Shown here piece after piece: positions 11,376-24,262 of a stretch of DNA of 64,000 bases. The notes beneath the pieces were generated by a model that had not been told where the DNA came from, searched no databases, and saw nothing but the letters and a program-made list of their open reading frames with translations. Where the stretch lies: the NCBI GenBank assembly GCA_031216445.1, contig CM062218.1:8329001-8393000 (forward strand), given 5' to 3'. The translations under genes and the position numbers were made by a program. The DNA is from Lateolabrax maculatus. Lineage: Eukaryota > Chordata > Actinopteri > Acropomatiformes > Lateolabracidae. Every line of letters begins with the position of its first letter. Within the stretch, counting starts at the first letter, position 1.

Positions 11376-12997
11376 TTTTTTTATTTATTTAGACAATAGT
11401 AGAGTTATCTGTGATGGTCTGGTATACTTTCAAGAATAATGACATAAAAAACACTGACAGCTCAGCCCACTAAAATACAATAGATGTTCTCTTGTCACTG
11501 ATAAGTGTCAACTTTTGTTTTACCACCCACTTTAAAAACAAAATCAAAAGCAGGACTCTACTTTTGACAAATTTTATGATGGCATCTTAAAACTTAAAAA
11601 TACATTTTAAAAACATTTCAACCAATTTTAATGTCTACACTGTACATCTTAGTTACAGTTAAAACACATCCAATGCGGGAATTAACTTGGTGAACACATT
11701 TTTCAGCAGGTGTGAATATACAGTTAATTTTGCACAGAAAGCTTTGGCACATTTTGTTGCAGGTTATTTTGGGGGTGAATTTATCTGATCACTTGATTTG
11801 CATATATACTTTCCTGAACATGACTTTGTTCCTTACTTGAGGGGCAATTTGTAGGCGCTAGTTGCTCTTTTGGTGCAATCTTGGCAAATAAGGGTCTCCG
11901 ACTGTAATCATGGCCCCTAGAATGGCCAGTGTAAAACAGCTTTTTCTTTCCAGCCCTCATTAGTCCGCAGCAGGAACACACATCAACACCCAGACATCAC
12001 AACAGTTCCTCAGGCACCTGTGGTGGACCTGGCAGCTTGAATAACAAAGGGGAGACACTGAGCAAAAACATAATGTTATCCTAGAAAGGAAGCATTAGGA
12101 TTATTTCAGATCATTTCATTGCATCACTCACATTTCCCATTTTATTTTCACTTATCAATTCAATTCAAAAATGCATTTACACCTTTTAAAGGAAACAGTG
12201 GGTAACCGATGATAGAATATGTAAAGGTATATGTTAAAAAAAAGGTGTCGTGATTGTCCAAAAGTTGTCATGACCAGCAGTTCTTGTATAACCATGTCAA
12301 ATTACATCCCATTCATGTTATCCTACTCCTACAGTTTGATTTAACTGAATAATATTATGCTAATAAACGTGTTTACTGTCATCCCACTAAAAGGCAAAAA
12401 TAAGGGCTAAAATTAAACAATAAGTACATTGGTATTGTCAGGCACAACAATTAGTAAACCTCCCGCTTCTAAGTCATCCACCTTTCCACAAGCTAAGAAA
12501 CAAATCATGAATGAAGATAAACTCAGACATCAGTCAGCACTGTCAATGGGCTTGACTACTCATTCAGAAAAAATCCCGCAGCGTATACAAACTGTCGAAA
12601 AGAGACTCTGTGTCTATCATTTTACTGTCTATCAATATTGGGATAATAGGAGCAAGGTCTCTGCAATAAGCAAGTCAAGCGGAAAGCTGCACTTAAGTGA
12701 AAGTGCTGTGCAATGCTCAAAGTGTGTTGTATTGAACAAGTTGGCACTCAAGGCCGGGTTTCCATAGCTACGTGTTCATCAGAATGCAGGACACGAGAAG
12801 TCTAACTCCACTTGAGATGTGAGAGAGGGGACAAGCAGGTTGAATTGATGCACTCTGCAAAGTCACAAATGGTACCATTAAGTTCAATTAGCAGGTGTCT
12901 ATCCAATAACCAGGCTGTTGCCTGGATAGTTAGTCCTAATGGTCTTTCATACCACAGTATACCACTGTATGACTTCTGTCTATCTGAAAGTTAACTA
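11376..12997. other. Intergenic sequence, no gene seen
   Basis: Short open frames only, including a 112-codon frame at 12,429-12,767 with no recognisable domain. A one-mismatch X-box-like site lies at 12,758-12,771. Confidence 0.5.
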
Positions 12998-13928
12998 CAT
13001 GCTATATAACTGACATAGCTGTAGCTCAATACTTGGGGGGGTTGACTGGTTTCAGCCTTTTGAATTGCTTTGCTGTATTGGTGGTGGAGAGTGCTGTCTA
13101 ACACGTCGGTCCGAAACCTCCTATGGAGTAGGTGTACAATTGGGTTGAAATCTGGTGACTGTGAAGGCCACAGTATATGATTCACATACTTTTCATACTC
13201 ATCCAACCATTCAGTGACCCCCCTGGGCACTATGGATGGGGGAATTGTCATCCTGGAAGAGACCATTCCCATCAAGATAGAAATGTGTCATCATAGCACA
13301 TGAAAAACCTTGCATTGATTTGCACTGAACCTTCCCTCTAAGGGGACAAGTGGACAAAAACCATACCAGCAAAGATTCCCCCCACAGCATAACGGAGTCA
13401 CCAGATTCCCTCACTGTAGGGGTCAAGCATTCAGGTCAGTACACCACACACAGACTCATCCACTTGTCGAGAATATAATAAAGGATGACTCATCTGACCA
13501 TATCACTTTTTTCTCTGTAGACTAGTCCCTCTGGCTTTTGCACCACTGAACCCTCAAATGTGCTTTTATCTTTGTATTGAAGGTTTGTGCATTGCAACGC
13601 TACTATAACATCCCTCTCTCTGTAATTATTGACTGACTGTTCTTGCTGACACTGTCTGATCACAATCACGCAATCATCATCATTGACTTTTTCCTGCATC
13701 TGAGGAAGACTTGCTCTTTTGTTTTTCCATCACATATTGCACAAATGCACGAGCATCACGGTCATCAAATGTGCGCTGTCAACCACAATTTTAGACCCTA
13801 TTCACTGATGTCTTTTCCATAGATTTAAATGCAGATGTCACTTTAGTCACAGTTACTACTGAAGCACTAGCCATTGACCCAACAATGAACCCTCTTTCAA
13901 AGTCACTGGAATCTTTTCCTCTTGCCAT
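12998..13928 (-). pseudogene. Tc1-like transposase pseudogene, nearly full length
   Basis: On the minus strand an N-terminus MARGKDSSDFERGFIVG begins at 13,928 and matches Tc1-family transposases. It is followed, through frameshifts, by a WSDESSF block (first catalytic Asp), an SGDSVMLWG block, QDDNSPIHSA (second catalytic Asp region) and SPDFNPIVHLL. In active members the last motif reads NPIE or NPID followed by HLW. Here Val replaces the acidic residue. The span of about 930 bp is close to that of an intact Tc1 ORF, but it is spread over several frames. I did not find clear terminal inverted repeats. Confidence 0.85.
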
Positions 13929-15970
13929 CTTGATATTATTACAAAATCATTCTCAGCTGGGCCTGCTCAGCATTTGTGTACATGCCACAGAACATGAATG
14001 GATGTTAACTGCTTAAGTGTAGTTATGCAGTCGACCTGTGTGGAAGCATCTGCATTTGTTACGTTTCTCCACTCATTTATTCAGGTTTTGTATAAATATT
14101 GTTGATGAATCATCTTGAACTTATAGGCCTACATAAATGTATCCCATCAAATGTGATTTGTGGTGACTAGCTGACCCTCCCTGTCACATAATAATGCACT
14201 TGAGGGTAGAAGAAGAGCCATATCGTAGTTGAAGGTGTGTGTCTGGATCCCAGCAAGAACTTTGTTTTCATTTCCAAAACAACGTGGCAAGGTTGAGAAC
14301 TCCTGCTCCTAAACTCATCTAATCATGTGTGAGAGGGAGGAGTGGGTGGAGGACAACAGTCCTGATTTAAATGCCTCCCTGCAACTAAACAGCGCCCACA
14401 TATTCCATTTTACTTGGAAATATGTCCCATCAATAAAACTAAAGATGCTCTAACTGCCGTTTTAGTGTGATCGGTTAACAAAAAAGCAAACATCAGTTGC
14501 AGCTCTGTGATGGGACCCCAACTCCAGTGCATGCATGAAAGTCATCCACCACATGACCTCCACACCCTTACTTTCTGTCTTGCTACTTCAGACTTCCTGC
14601 ATTGGCACTGAAGTATGGTCTAGTAATTCTTTGCGATACTAAACTGACTACTTAAGGTAAAAAGCACTTGTGCTCCTTCTAATTGTATGGTTCTTGCCTC
14701 AGTCTGCAAAGAAGACTACTCAAATTACATATTCTGAAAGCAAAGGCAGAGTCATCACCACCTAGGACAGCGTTTCAACAGAGGTGAGAACATTCAGAAG
14801 TGGCTTTTCTCTCTATTGTCACAGGGATAACCTGTGATGATCTTGCAGCACTTGACCTTGACATGACCCTTTAACCTCCCCCTCTTTGCAGCCACCGGTC
14901 AGTGCAGACCTCTGCAGTGCCCTACTGTTCCTGCCACTCCAGAGGGTATGAGCCACCTGACAGCAGGCACTAGAGCTTGTCAGTATCAGAGTGATGTATT
15001 CAGCTCCATTCTCCCGTCTCCCCTCAAGGGCAGCCAACTTCCTGTTGCTGGGTTACACTAATTGCAGCATTAGTATTCTGTATTGAGCTGCTGCCGGAAG
15101 CTGAGGCTCCACCAGACACCAATGGCCAGTGCAAGCCATTGTAATTACAACACCACAGAGACCCTCTTTACTCCTTGTCTGAGTTTCTCACCCCTGTGCA
15201 GCTTCCGTTTTGACTGCGTTCATTTTGCTTTTTTTACTTTCTTATCCTGACCTTTCAGTTAAAGGGATACATGGGTCCTATTTCCTATTTCTTCCTTATG
15301 AAGCACAACCTCCTGTTGATCTTGCAAGTCAAAACAAAAGATCCTACTAAATGTATTTTGCAAAGTGCCATTAACCAAGGAAATAGTCAGTTAGACTGAA
15401 TGGGAGTTAAGTTTTTAAACTGACATGATAGGTGCAGCAGGACATAGTTTGACCATCTGCAATATGAAATGAATAATGAGTTTCAGATATTCAGTATAAT
15501 TATGAAAATGATAAATGATCAGTTCTGCATGGTTATCCCTTTTGTTACAGGGACTTGCATTTACATCTTATCAATTTATACTATCAGAAAGCTGTTTGCT
15601 ATGACATTCTGTGTTTGTGCATTGGTAACGTTGAAATGATCTCTCTTATGTTAATAGATGTTCATTTGAATCCCCTGCTGCCTTCAGTTCACACTCTTCT
15701 CAAATTCATTTCATTAATTAATTATTTTTAATTTATTACAATAATTTAATTCCAAGGTAAGACATCACCACAGCAACACAGCCATCACAAGCTCAGGGTT
15801 CCTCCATATGTCAGACTCAGTTACCGTGACAACATGTTTTTCTAGTGAAGTTCCAGCACACAGGAGCTCCCTCCATCTTGATAAAGAATACTTACAATGG
15901 AGTCTTAAAAAGAAAAGAGAAACTACCTTTTGTGTGAAAAATACTATTCTCAATTCTGTCTCAAACACAG
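13929..15970. other. Intergenic sequence, no assigned gene
   Basis: Moderately GC-rich around 14,870-15,200, with a candidate splice acceptor discussed under findings. Otherwise AT-rich with no repeats I can name. Confidence 0.5.
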
Positions 15971-16056
15971 CATGCATGTGTTTATGCAGAGTGTGTTTGT
16001 ATGCACATGCATGTGTTTATGCAGAGTGTGTATGTATGCACATGCATGTGTTTATG
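15971..16056. repeat. Minisatellite, 35-bp unit, about 2.5 copies
   Basis: Units start with CATGCATGTGTTTATG at 15,971, 16,006 and 16,041. The second unit differs from the first by one base. The 150-codon open frame across this area exists because the repeat lacks stops in that frame. Confidence 0.9.
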
Positions 16057-17156
16057 AAAGGGTGTAGCGAGCAGAGGCGTGGGCGGTCATTTGAAATATT
16101 AGAGTGTTGGTGCTCACCCAGTGACGCAGAAGATATTCTGCAGCCTGCGTTTTTCCCTGACCTGTCCAAAGGCAGAAGGAGGATTTGTGTCATTCTGAGA
16201 GTGAGGTACTTATCAAATAAACAAGCCTTGTTTTGCAATACTTTCTTACGTGCTGTTTAACACATTTGCCATGTGCACAGAATCCATGTATGTAAACCAG
16301 CTGAATTGGAAACATGAAAATGATTACACTTTCATAACTTTGCATGCAGACCATAATTCTGTCTTCTTCATGGATAGAAAATGAAGAAAGCTTCACTGAT
16401 CCAGCATAGCATGGATTTCACGTTCCTGCTGTTCACCTGCCTTTCTGCCTCACCAAGCATACGTTTTTTTTCAGCTTGATGTGCGTCATTAGACCAGTGT
16501 GAGGCTAATCCCTCTGCAGTTACATCTTTTCCTCTAACAGGTGGAGTCAACAGGCTCTTACGAAGTCATATGCTTCTGCATGTTAAGGTGAATGAAAGAC
16601 GAAGACTGAGGGGAAATATTTATGTTTGAGAAACATTTATATTTCTTTCTGTAATGATAGAATACACGATTATCTCAACAACAGCTAGATGCAACTGCAA
16701 TAAACAAAGAGGAAAAAACATTGTATATTAAATACACAACATTTTATGTGGTGGAGAGCATTTGTGTGACATGTAAAGGTTGTGCAATCACTTACATAGC
16801 CTGGAAATTCATTCAAAGTAACCACTTACAACTAACTGTGCAAACAATACTATGGTGGAAGTGATCTATAACAGCAGACACATGCCCTGATTTGCAAAGC
16901 ACAAATGGTAACTTAGTGTCAGTGTTATGTAGAAGAATCCTCACCCAACAGGAGATTTATGGAAGATGTTAATGTGGAATGTTTTGGAAGGAAACAGGCA
17001 ACCTTGTTAATGCAACATATGTTTATCTTAAAAACATTTTTTTTCCATTTGGAGTACCACAGTACCTCTATTTGTCTATCTATTTTTCATTTCTGCATAA
17101 CACAATCCTGCAATACGCTTCTGCAGTCTATGGCCATTTACAATGCAACTATTATT

Positions 17157-17485
17157 TTAAAGCTGCACCATCAATATTTCTTATATTAACGATAGATCAA
17201 ATCATGTGTACTATGAAAGGTGTTTCTTGTAATCATGAACCCACAGACAATTATCATCGACTCTCTTTCCTTTAGCTCTATGTAACACTTTAGCACCTTT
17301 CAGCTCATTGTTTTGGCTTGATAGAACGCAACTTTATCAACCCCATTTCCAGCTGCAGCAGGCAGCTGTTTCTATCATAAATGCTCTGATAAACCTATTG
17401 TGTTCCAAAGAACCAAACAACAGACAGACAAAGTCAGCGACTAGCTGGTGAACATCAATTAGTCACTAAAGAGCCTGATATTAGA
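17157..17485 (+). mobile_element. MITE-like percomorph repeat, family M, copy 1
   Basis: Starts with TTAAAGCTGCA and contains, in order, ACCCACAGACAATTATC, an AGCTCTATGTAAC block, CAGCTCATTGTTTTGG, CCAGCTGCAGCAGGCAGCTG and ACAGACAGACAAAGTCAGCG. The same ordered blocks occur at 43,540-43,945 and, reversed, at 46,845-47,245. No coding capacity, so probably a non-autonomous DNA element. Confidence 0.8.
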
Positions 17486-20400
17486 GAGCTGCTTTAATGT
17501 TTGCTTACCTTGTTTTCACTTGCTATACTGAAAACATGCCCCAGTCAATATAGCTGTGCTTTCAAATGTTTTAAGTGGAATAACAGAATCCTTCCGGCTC
17601 CAGTGAATTGATTATAAGTCCAATTAAATTATACATTGGTATTTTGTCTTCAGGAAATTAAATAATTATTAAAACTCAGCTTTCCATTACGTGCTTTATT
17701 GCGTGATGTCCCTGAATTACTTCAAAGCTTCTAAATTGTATGTTTCTGCTTTTCCTGTGGGAAAAAGATCACACTGCACACACTGAAATATCTGGTTTGA
17801 GACCATCTCTATAGCAGTGATGACAATGATTTGACCGAAAAGATGAAGTTCCTTGATTCTTACAAACTGCAGCTGTTTCCCTGTGCAAAAGTACCGTGCC
17901 ATTATCTGAAAATTGAAAATCCATCTGTTGCTTCAAGCATATGATCATTGCACAACCTGCCAGAGCACCAAGCATACGTACACACCCTTGCCCTTTGGAG
18001 ACTTTCTCCATCATTTGGACAGACACACTTGTTGTGTAAACACAATTTTTCTTGCCCATTTTCTTTGGATTTTGGAAAGTCAATGCAACTCCATCAGAGG
18101 TTTAGAAAAGGAGAAAAGGTCCAAAGTACTATTCTCGCAAAAGTATAAAAGCCTGGATTCAGATGGCTTTAACATGGTGCATCATCATAAGTTTACTGGA
18201 AAGATAAATTAATTTGGGGTATTTAGGCGAAACAATAGCATGTTTTTTTCAAAGCTATGTCCTCTCTAAAAAAAACTAAGTATTCAGATATAAGTATAAT
18301 TTATTGTACTCCTTGGGTCAGTGTTTTAGGCATTTATTGTGCAGTGAGGCTTTCACCAAGATAGCAAAAGTTATGCTTATTGTGAGAATGACACCTTAAT
18401 CTTCTGCAAACATTGAAGCCACATTTCATACATTACTACATATTCGACTCTTTCATTGTTCTCTTTCAGTTCAGTTAAATTTCTTGTTTTCCTGAAAAAC
18501 GAGGTTGGTGTGCATGCAGGTGGTATAGTTGAAATCAAACAAAATTACAGAGGGAGACTAGAGAGGGTGTAAAAAAAAATACAGAATCTTTGCTCTTGAT
18601 CCTCACTTCCTGCAGATTGAAGGGCCATTTTATTGACATAATTTTGTTAGTTTCATTGATCACCTCTCGGTGTACATTTCATATCATAGCGTTTGAAGTT
18701 AGCTTGCATATAAGAATTCATTAAATCTTCCACTTTCACTTTGTTTCACTGTCTTTGTCTGCCACTCTGCCTCTCTCTTTTCACCATCAGTGTTCAATGA
18801 CGTCTGTTTCAGCTCAGGCTGTTGAAGTGCTGTCATTCATATTGTCATTGTGTTGAATAACTGCAATCAGCCCACTCACTTGCTTTCTCTCTCTGTGCTG
18901 TGCATGTGTGATTGTGCACTGTAAATTTGTGTCTGACTAGGAATGAAAAAGGTCTGGGAGAAATTGTTGAGGCTAGCCATTTTTTTTTCTTCTTCTTTTT
19001 TTCTTTTTTACTGCAATGACGTCAATGACATTTAAAGTGAGGCAGCAACTACAGAAAATGAACACCTACAGCAATCACTTACCTGGAAATACCAGCTCAC
19101 CAAGGCAATTAGAAATAAAATGTTGAGTGATTAGACCAGATGTCTAAAAGAACTGTAATTGTCAGAAGGTGTTTCCGGACATCAACACCTTCTGTGACTT
19201 TCCTTCTGTTTAAGGATTTCCTGTCTTTAAGGAACAGTAGTACTCTGTATCTGACAAAGCTGAATCACAGAAGGTCAGCACCGGATTTCAGGCGCAATTT
19301 TCGTAGGCAACAGAACTGCCTGGTTAGGTTTAGGCAGAAAGCCCTTTCTGGCAGACATAGCTAGTTTAACTAACGTAATTAGTTCAGCTAAGGTAACTAG
19401 AAATTAGTTTGCCAAGTTTAAATGTAAATGTAAAAGCCTCTTCTACCCTTGGGGCAAATAGCATTGTTGGCTACTGATACCTGGGTGTTAATGCATATCA
19501 TTATTTTGGTCAAATGCATTTAATAGCAAACAATAGATTGCCTGCGAGCCAGTCTTTGCAGAAAACTTGTCTGCTACACTCACACTAGACAAACTCTAAT
19601 CACTGCAAAAATGTATATAGAATGCATGGCGTGTATAGAGTGGGAATGGTGGACTCCACCACTAACAATGAAAATTAATATGTAGAGAAGAAATAAATGA
19701 AAACACACTGAATGATTGTTGCTGAAAAGTTGCCAACCATAAATCAAAAACATGGTCGGATTATAGTATGTAGACTAAGTAAGATGTTAATGTACTGCTG
19801 CCTTTTTGCTCTCCAATGCTGCTGCACTGCTCAGTTTGCAAACACTGCTGCTAATGCTGCTCATCAGCAAGCTCACCTGCCCTCAAGTCAGCTCGACACT
19901 TCAAAGCACATCATTGCACCACAAATATATTGTATATTATATATACATGTTGGTAAATGTACTGTACTTCCTGCAGTTACATAGTTTGAATAAAACATTT
20001 TGGTGCTGGACAGGTTTGTGCATCAGCAGACCTTTTCTCTGGGTTGAAATTATCATCTAAAAGATGTGTCATCAATCATCAGTTCCGGTTTGAAACTATT
20101 CAAACATGTAATGCAGTTGCTGAAAAGCAAGGACCTTGGGCTTCATGGCAAATAAAAGCTGTATAGAAGCTCATTGATTTCTTCTGAATGTAACTGAACA
20201 CCGGTAACTCGGGCCAAACACAGAAACCCGACTGAGCTATTTTATTACCTCAGTGTGTATCACCTTGAGGTCTCAACCTTTAAAAGATATTTAAGACACA
20301 GATGGCGGAGAAATTCTCTGAGGTGAGAGGAGTGAGATGTGCAGATCACCATGCAAAGCCTGATTCTCCACAGCGGAAGTGGCCGTCAGAGGCTCAAAAG

Positions 20401-23087
20401 AGCTGCTCAGTCATAGGAGCACACAGCATCAGTCGCTTCCTGTGTATTACTCAAACAGGCAGGTGAAGGGAGATCAAGTCTGTTCACAGAATTGTAAGCA
20501 ACCATAATGGGCCACTGAATCCTTCAAACTGTAAGCTGCAGGCATTAACCTGCATGTTTGTGTAGACAGTATGGCCCTGAGCAATTTCACCCACTGTGTA
20601 GATTTAATGTTTAACCCATTTGAACTTGAATGCTTTCATTGTTATCTTCGTGGTGGGGATTTCTGGTTTTTTGAAGCCTTTATATTCCTCACAGAGACAT
20701 TTTTTGTTTTCATGTTTTTATCCTGCCTTGCTATGAGTAAATAACACCATCTCAGAATTCATCAACAATGTGCAAAATATTAATTGCTCATTATTTCATA
20801 AGAAAATTTAATTTAGCAGACATGGCGATTGCTTCAATTAAAAGATTAGGTTACATTTTAGAATTACCTTTATATTAATGAACAACAGAACACAATGGTG
20901 ACAATTTTACAATTTAATAGCTGTAATTACACTGCATGCTAACATTTGCAAATTAACATTACACACTAAATACAGCTATGGGCTGATGGGAATGTCATCC
21001 GTTTTGCAGGTTTTTGATCATGAACCAAAATATTGGGTACATGTACACTACATATAGAAGGAGCACTGTTTCATTCATACAACCTCAGGCAATAAACTCA
21101 CAGTTTGAGAATACATTAAATTATCTAAAATATTGCTATCCCATCAACAATTGATTAAAAAAATATAAAAAAGGAGAAGAGCAATGATCCATACAATAAT
21201 GATCCAGTAAGATTCATAGAATGCAATATAAACCTAGAAATAGTTAATATTTATGATCACTGAATGATTACTGTGGAACAAGCGAGTAAGTGCATCTTGA
21301 GTTGTGATTGTTTTGTCAACAAAACAACAAAATCAATAGACAGGTTCAATTATGGCACACTGGTAGATCAAGCAGCAATCGATCTATAGATAAAAATCCA
21401 GCTATAAAATAGTTGTTATAGTCAACATCTTACGCACTTGCTGTACTGCAAATCCTGGATGCATGCATCATTTTCTAAATTTCTGCCCCCAAACCACTAA
21501 AGTAGTATTGCTGGTTTAGACTTCCAGTAAATGTTGCTGTTGGCCTATACACTGTGTGGTCTTACTTCTTGTTGTGCTGAAAGAAAATCAAGAAAAGCTA
21601 TATAGAAAATACTAAGACACCATAATACCACCATATAATTTCATTATATTATGGCATTTGGGAAAGACAAATGACTCACAATGCAATACAACTCTTATTC
21701 TTTATTATTAGTTATATTAGTTATTCTTTAGTTGAACTTTACAGCAGATTCTAATTGCTATTTTCTAGAAACTTGTAATAAATGCCAGCACTTCCCGTGA
21801 AAACCTGTTAATGCAAGAATGCAAATTGACAGCTTGTTGTGAGGACATCTCCAGGTTAATTAAGAGTTGTACTGCTCACTCATCTTGGCTCATTTAAATT
21901 CTCATCTCAATAACTCAGTGTCAGAGTTGCAACCTGAAGCCAGTCATTATCACAACAAACAGTGCAGAGCAAAGCAGAGACACTATGTTGGTTCATTTTA
22001 CAACAACCTCAGTGATTCAATCAACATGTGCCTTCTCAACCTGAACATTGACGTCAGCACCCTTATTGGATTTCTATTTGGGCTTTAGTGAACTGATATC
22101 TGTCACTGTCACCTTTCTTGTCTGCCCTCACTTCCTGTGAAATTGAAAGAAGTACACAGAAGCACAGTAGGGAGACACAAACTTAAACAGATTTTGTTAT
22201 TATATGTGCACACAATTTATATGGCCATACTTGGCTTGAATTATGAACAGCATACAACTGTTTTATGTTTGAGCTTTTCAGAATGATTGAATGCAAAAAT
22301 ACATTGCGGAGTAGGCTGCTGAAACAGAAGGCTGGCTGCAGGTGGTGCAGGAATTTCTTTAAATGCTCATTTTATTTGTTTTTTGGAACTAAACATTAAG
22401 CCAACAATACTAAGCTGTTGTCAATTTTTGAGGGGAACCGGAACTACATTTTAATATTTGCCTGTTTGCCTTATTAGCATGTTAATATGAAACTCCCCAT
22501 CTCCTTGCATGCACCAATTAAAACTTTAATTATGCATTGCTGGATCTCATTATTAATATGGAGGAGGTGATGTTGGGGAAGGCCTGTGCGTCATTATCTT
22601 ACTCATTCTGGTTGGGTTAGAATGAGGACCTGTGAGGTTGCAACCACTTGCTGTGTGCTGTTTGGATCACTGACACAAGCGCCCACCTGATGGCTCTACA
22701 ATAGCTGCCTACACACACATTCACGCACATATAAATGCACACACACACATGCACTCATACACATCAGGCAATACTGACTCATTTCTAAGCGTAAGCGCAG
22801 GAACGTACTCATAAAAAAGGCAATTGTGTCACTGGCAGTTGTCGCAAGCTTTAACAAAACCCAAATTAGTGTATCTATTGTCATTGTACTGGAACATAAC
22901 AGACATCTCATTTTGGATCTAAATCTCTGCTGAATTTGTTCGCATCATTAAGTTTCTAACTAAAATAGGCCATGGAGCACAGAAGGCCTGGTATTTTTGA
23001 ATCATCATGTTTTTATTTAGGTTTTATGAGGTCCAGGTGGGACTGCCTGCCTGCAGTATTCTATATTACACAACAGATATCTTAACA
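17486..23087. other. Intergenic sequence, no gene seen
   Basis: AT-rich with many short open frames and no recognisable protein motif. The segment near 19,140-19,390 includes TGGTTAGGTTTAGGCAGAAA, a phrase common in fish interspersed repeats, so a decayed repeat is likely there. CA-rich low-complexity sequence lies near 22,710-22,760. Confidence 0.5.
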
Positions 23088-24262
23088 AAGAGACTTAGAC
23101 TTAGACAGGTTTTATTGTCATTCAATGTACAACCAGTGCACATCGAATGAAATTTTGTACCAAAGGCATAGCAACAGCATTGAAATAATAAAAATATACA
23201 TCATAAAAATAAAAATAAAAGACTATGTACAATATAATAGTGACATATTACTATGTAATTATTATAAAGTGCATAGAACAAAAATAGCAGATACATAAGT
23301 AGTAGCCTGTGGAGTAATAATAGTGCAAAGGCCAACAGGTATAATTGTGCAAATCTACAGTGTACAGCTTGGAGTGACAAGTTCTCTGGACCATAGAGTC
23401 CCAAGAACTGTCACCAGTGCACCAGAGAACACAGTCCTACAATAGTGCACGCTGAGGTAGAATAAAGGTGGGAATAATTTCATTGTCCAGTTATTTGTTC
23501 AACAACCTGTTAACCTGGAGCAAAAAGCTGTTGCAGAATCTTGTGGTTCCGCAGCAGATGCTACAAAATCTTTTTCCAGAGGCTAACAGGGTGAACAGTC
23601 CACGATGAGGGTGTGAGGAGTCTTTTAGGATATCCCTAGCTCGGGACATGCAACACTTTGGTGCAATATCCTCCTGAACGGAGGGAAGAGAAGACCCAAT
23701 AATCTTCTCCGCTGTCTTCACCACTCTCCTCACATTTTTCCAGTCAGAGGCCAGGAACTTGGTGCTGCTGACCACCTACACAGCCGTGTTGTTGATGAGA
23801 AGTGGAGCATGACTGGGCTTGTTCTTCCTGAAATCGACAATGATTTATTTTTGTCTACGTTCAGGAACAGGTGATTGTCTCTGAACCAGCCCAGCAATAG
23901 CTTCACCTCCTCTCTGTAGGCCAGGTCATCATGATCCCAAACTTCACAATGTGGTTTGTGTCAGGCCTGGGTGCACGGTCAAGCAAGTTAGCTCTCGCTG
24001 TTCTCAGAGCCTCCTCAGATTTGAAGGCCAGATTCCATGCCTTTAGCCTTTTTCGAACTTCGGTTTTTGGTTGGCCCGGGTGATGATGTTTTTTGTGATG
24101 CTGATGTCCTCCACACATTTGTTGATGTAGGCTGACACAGACATGGCATATTCATCTCTGTCAATGTTGTCATTGTAAGTGGCAGCTGACTTGAACATCT
24201 CCCAGTCTGTGCATTCAAAACAGACCTGTAGTGCCTCCATAGCCTGCCTCAGACCACATTCT
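23088..24262 (-). mobile_element. Internally deleted LINE (non-LTR retrotransposon) relic
   Basis: On the minus strand from 24,240, ALQVCFECTDWEMFKSAATY and then ITRANQKPKF and ARANL match the segment between endonuclease and reverse transcriptase in a common fish LINE. The reading then jumps to a late reverse-transcriptase stretch, IIVDFRKNKPSHAPLLINNT, a TAG stop, VVSSTKFLA and NVRRVVKTAEKIIGSSLPS, and finishes with the RLLN C-terminal motif. Most of the RT catalytic core is missing. The 3'UTR ends with AATAAA-like sequence and a short GTCTAA tandem tail at the left border. Clade (L2, Rex1 or Jockey-like) not resolved. Confidence 0.85.

Noticed and set aside
15808..16260. Longest open frame in the window (150 codons, plus strand)
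   Set aside because: It is held open by the 35-bp minisatellite, has no domain or signal peptide, and lies in non-coding composition.
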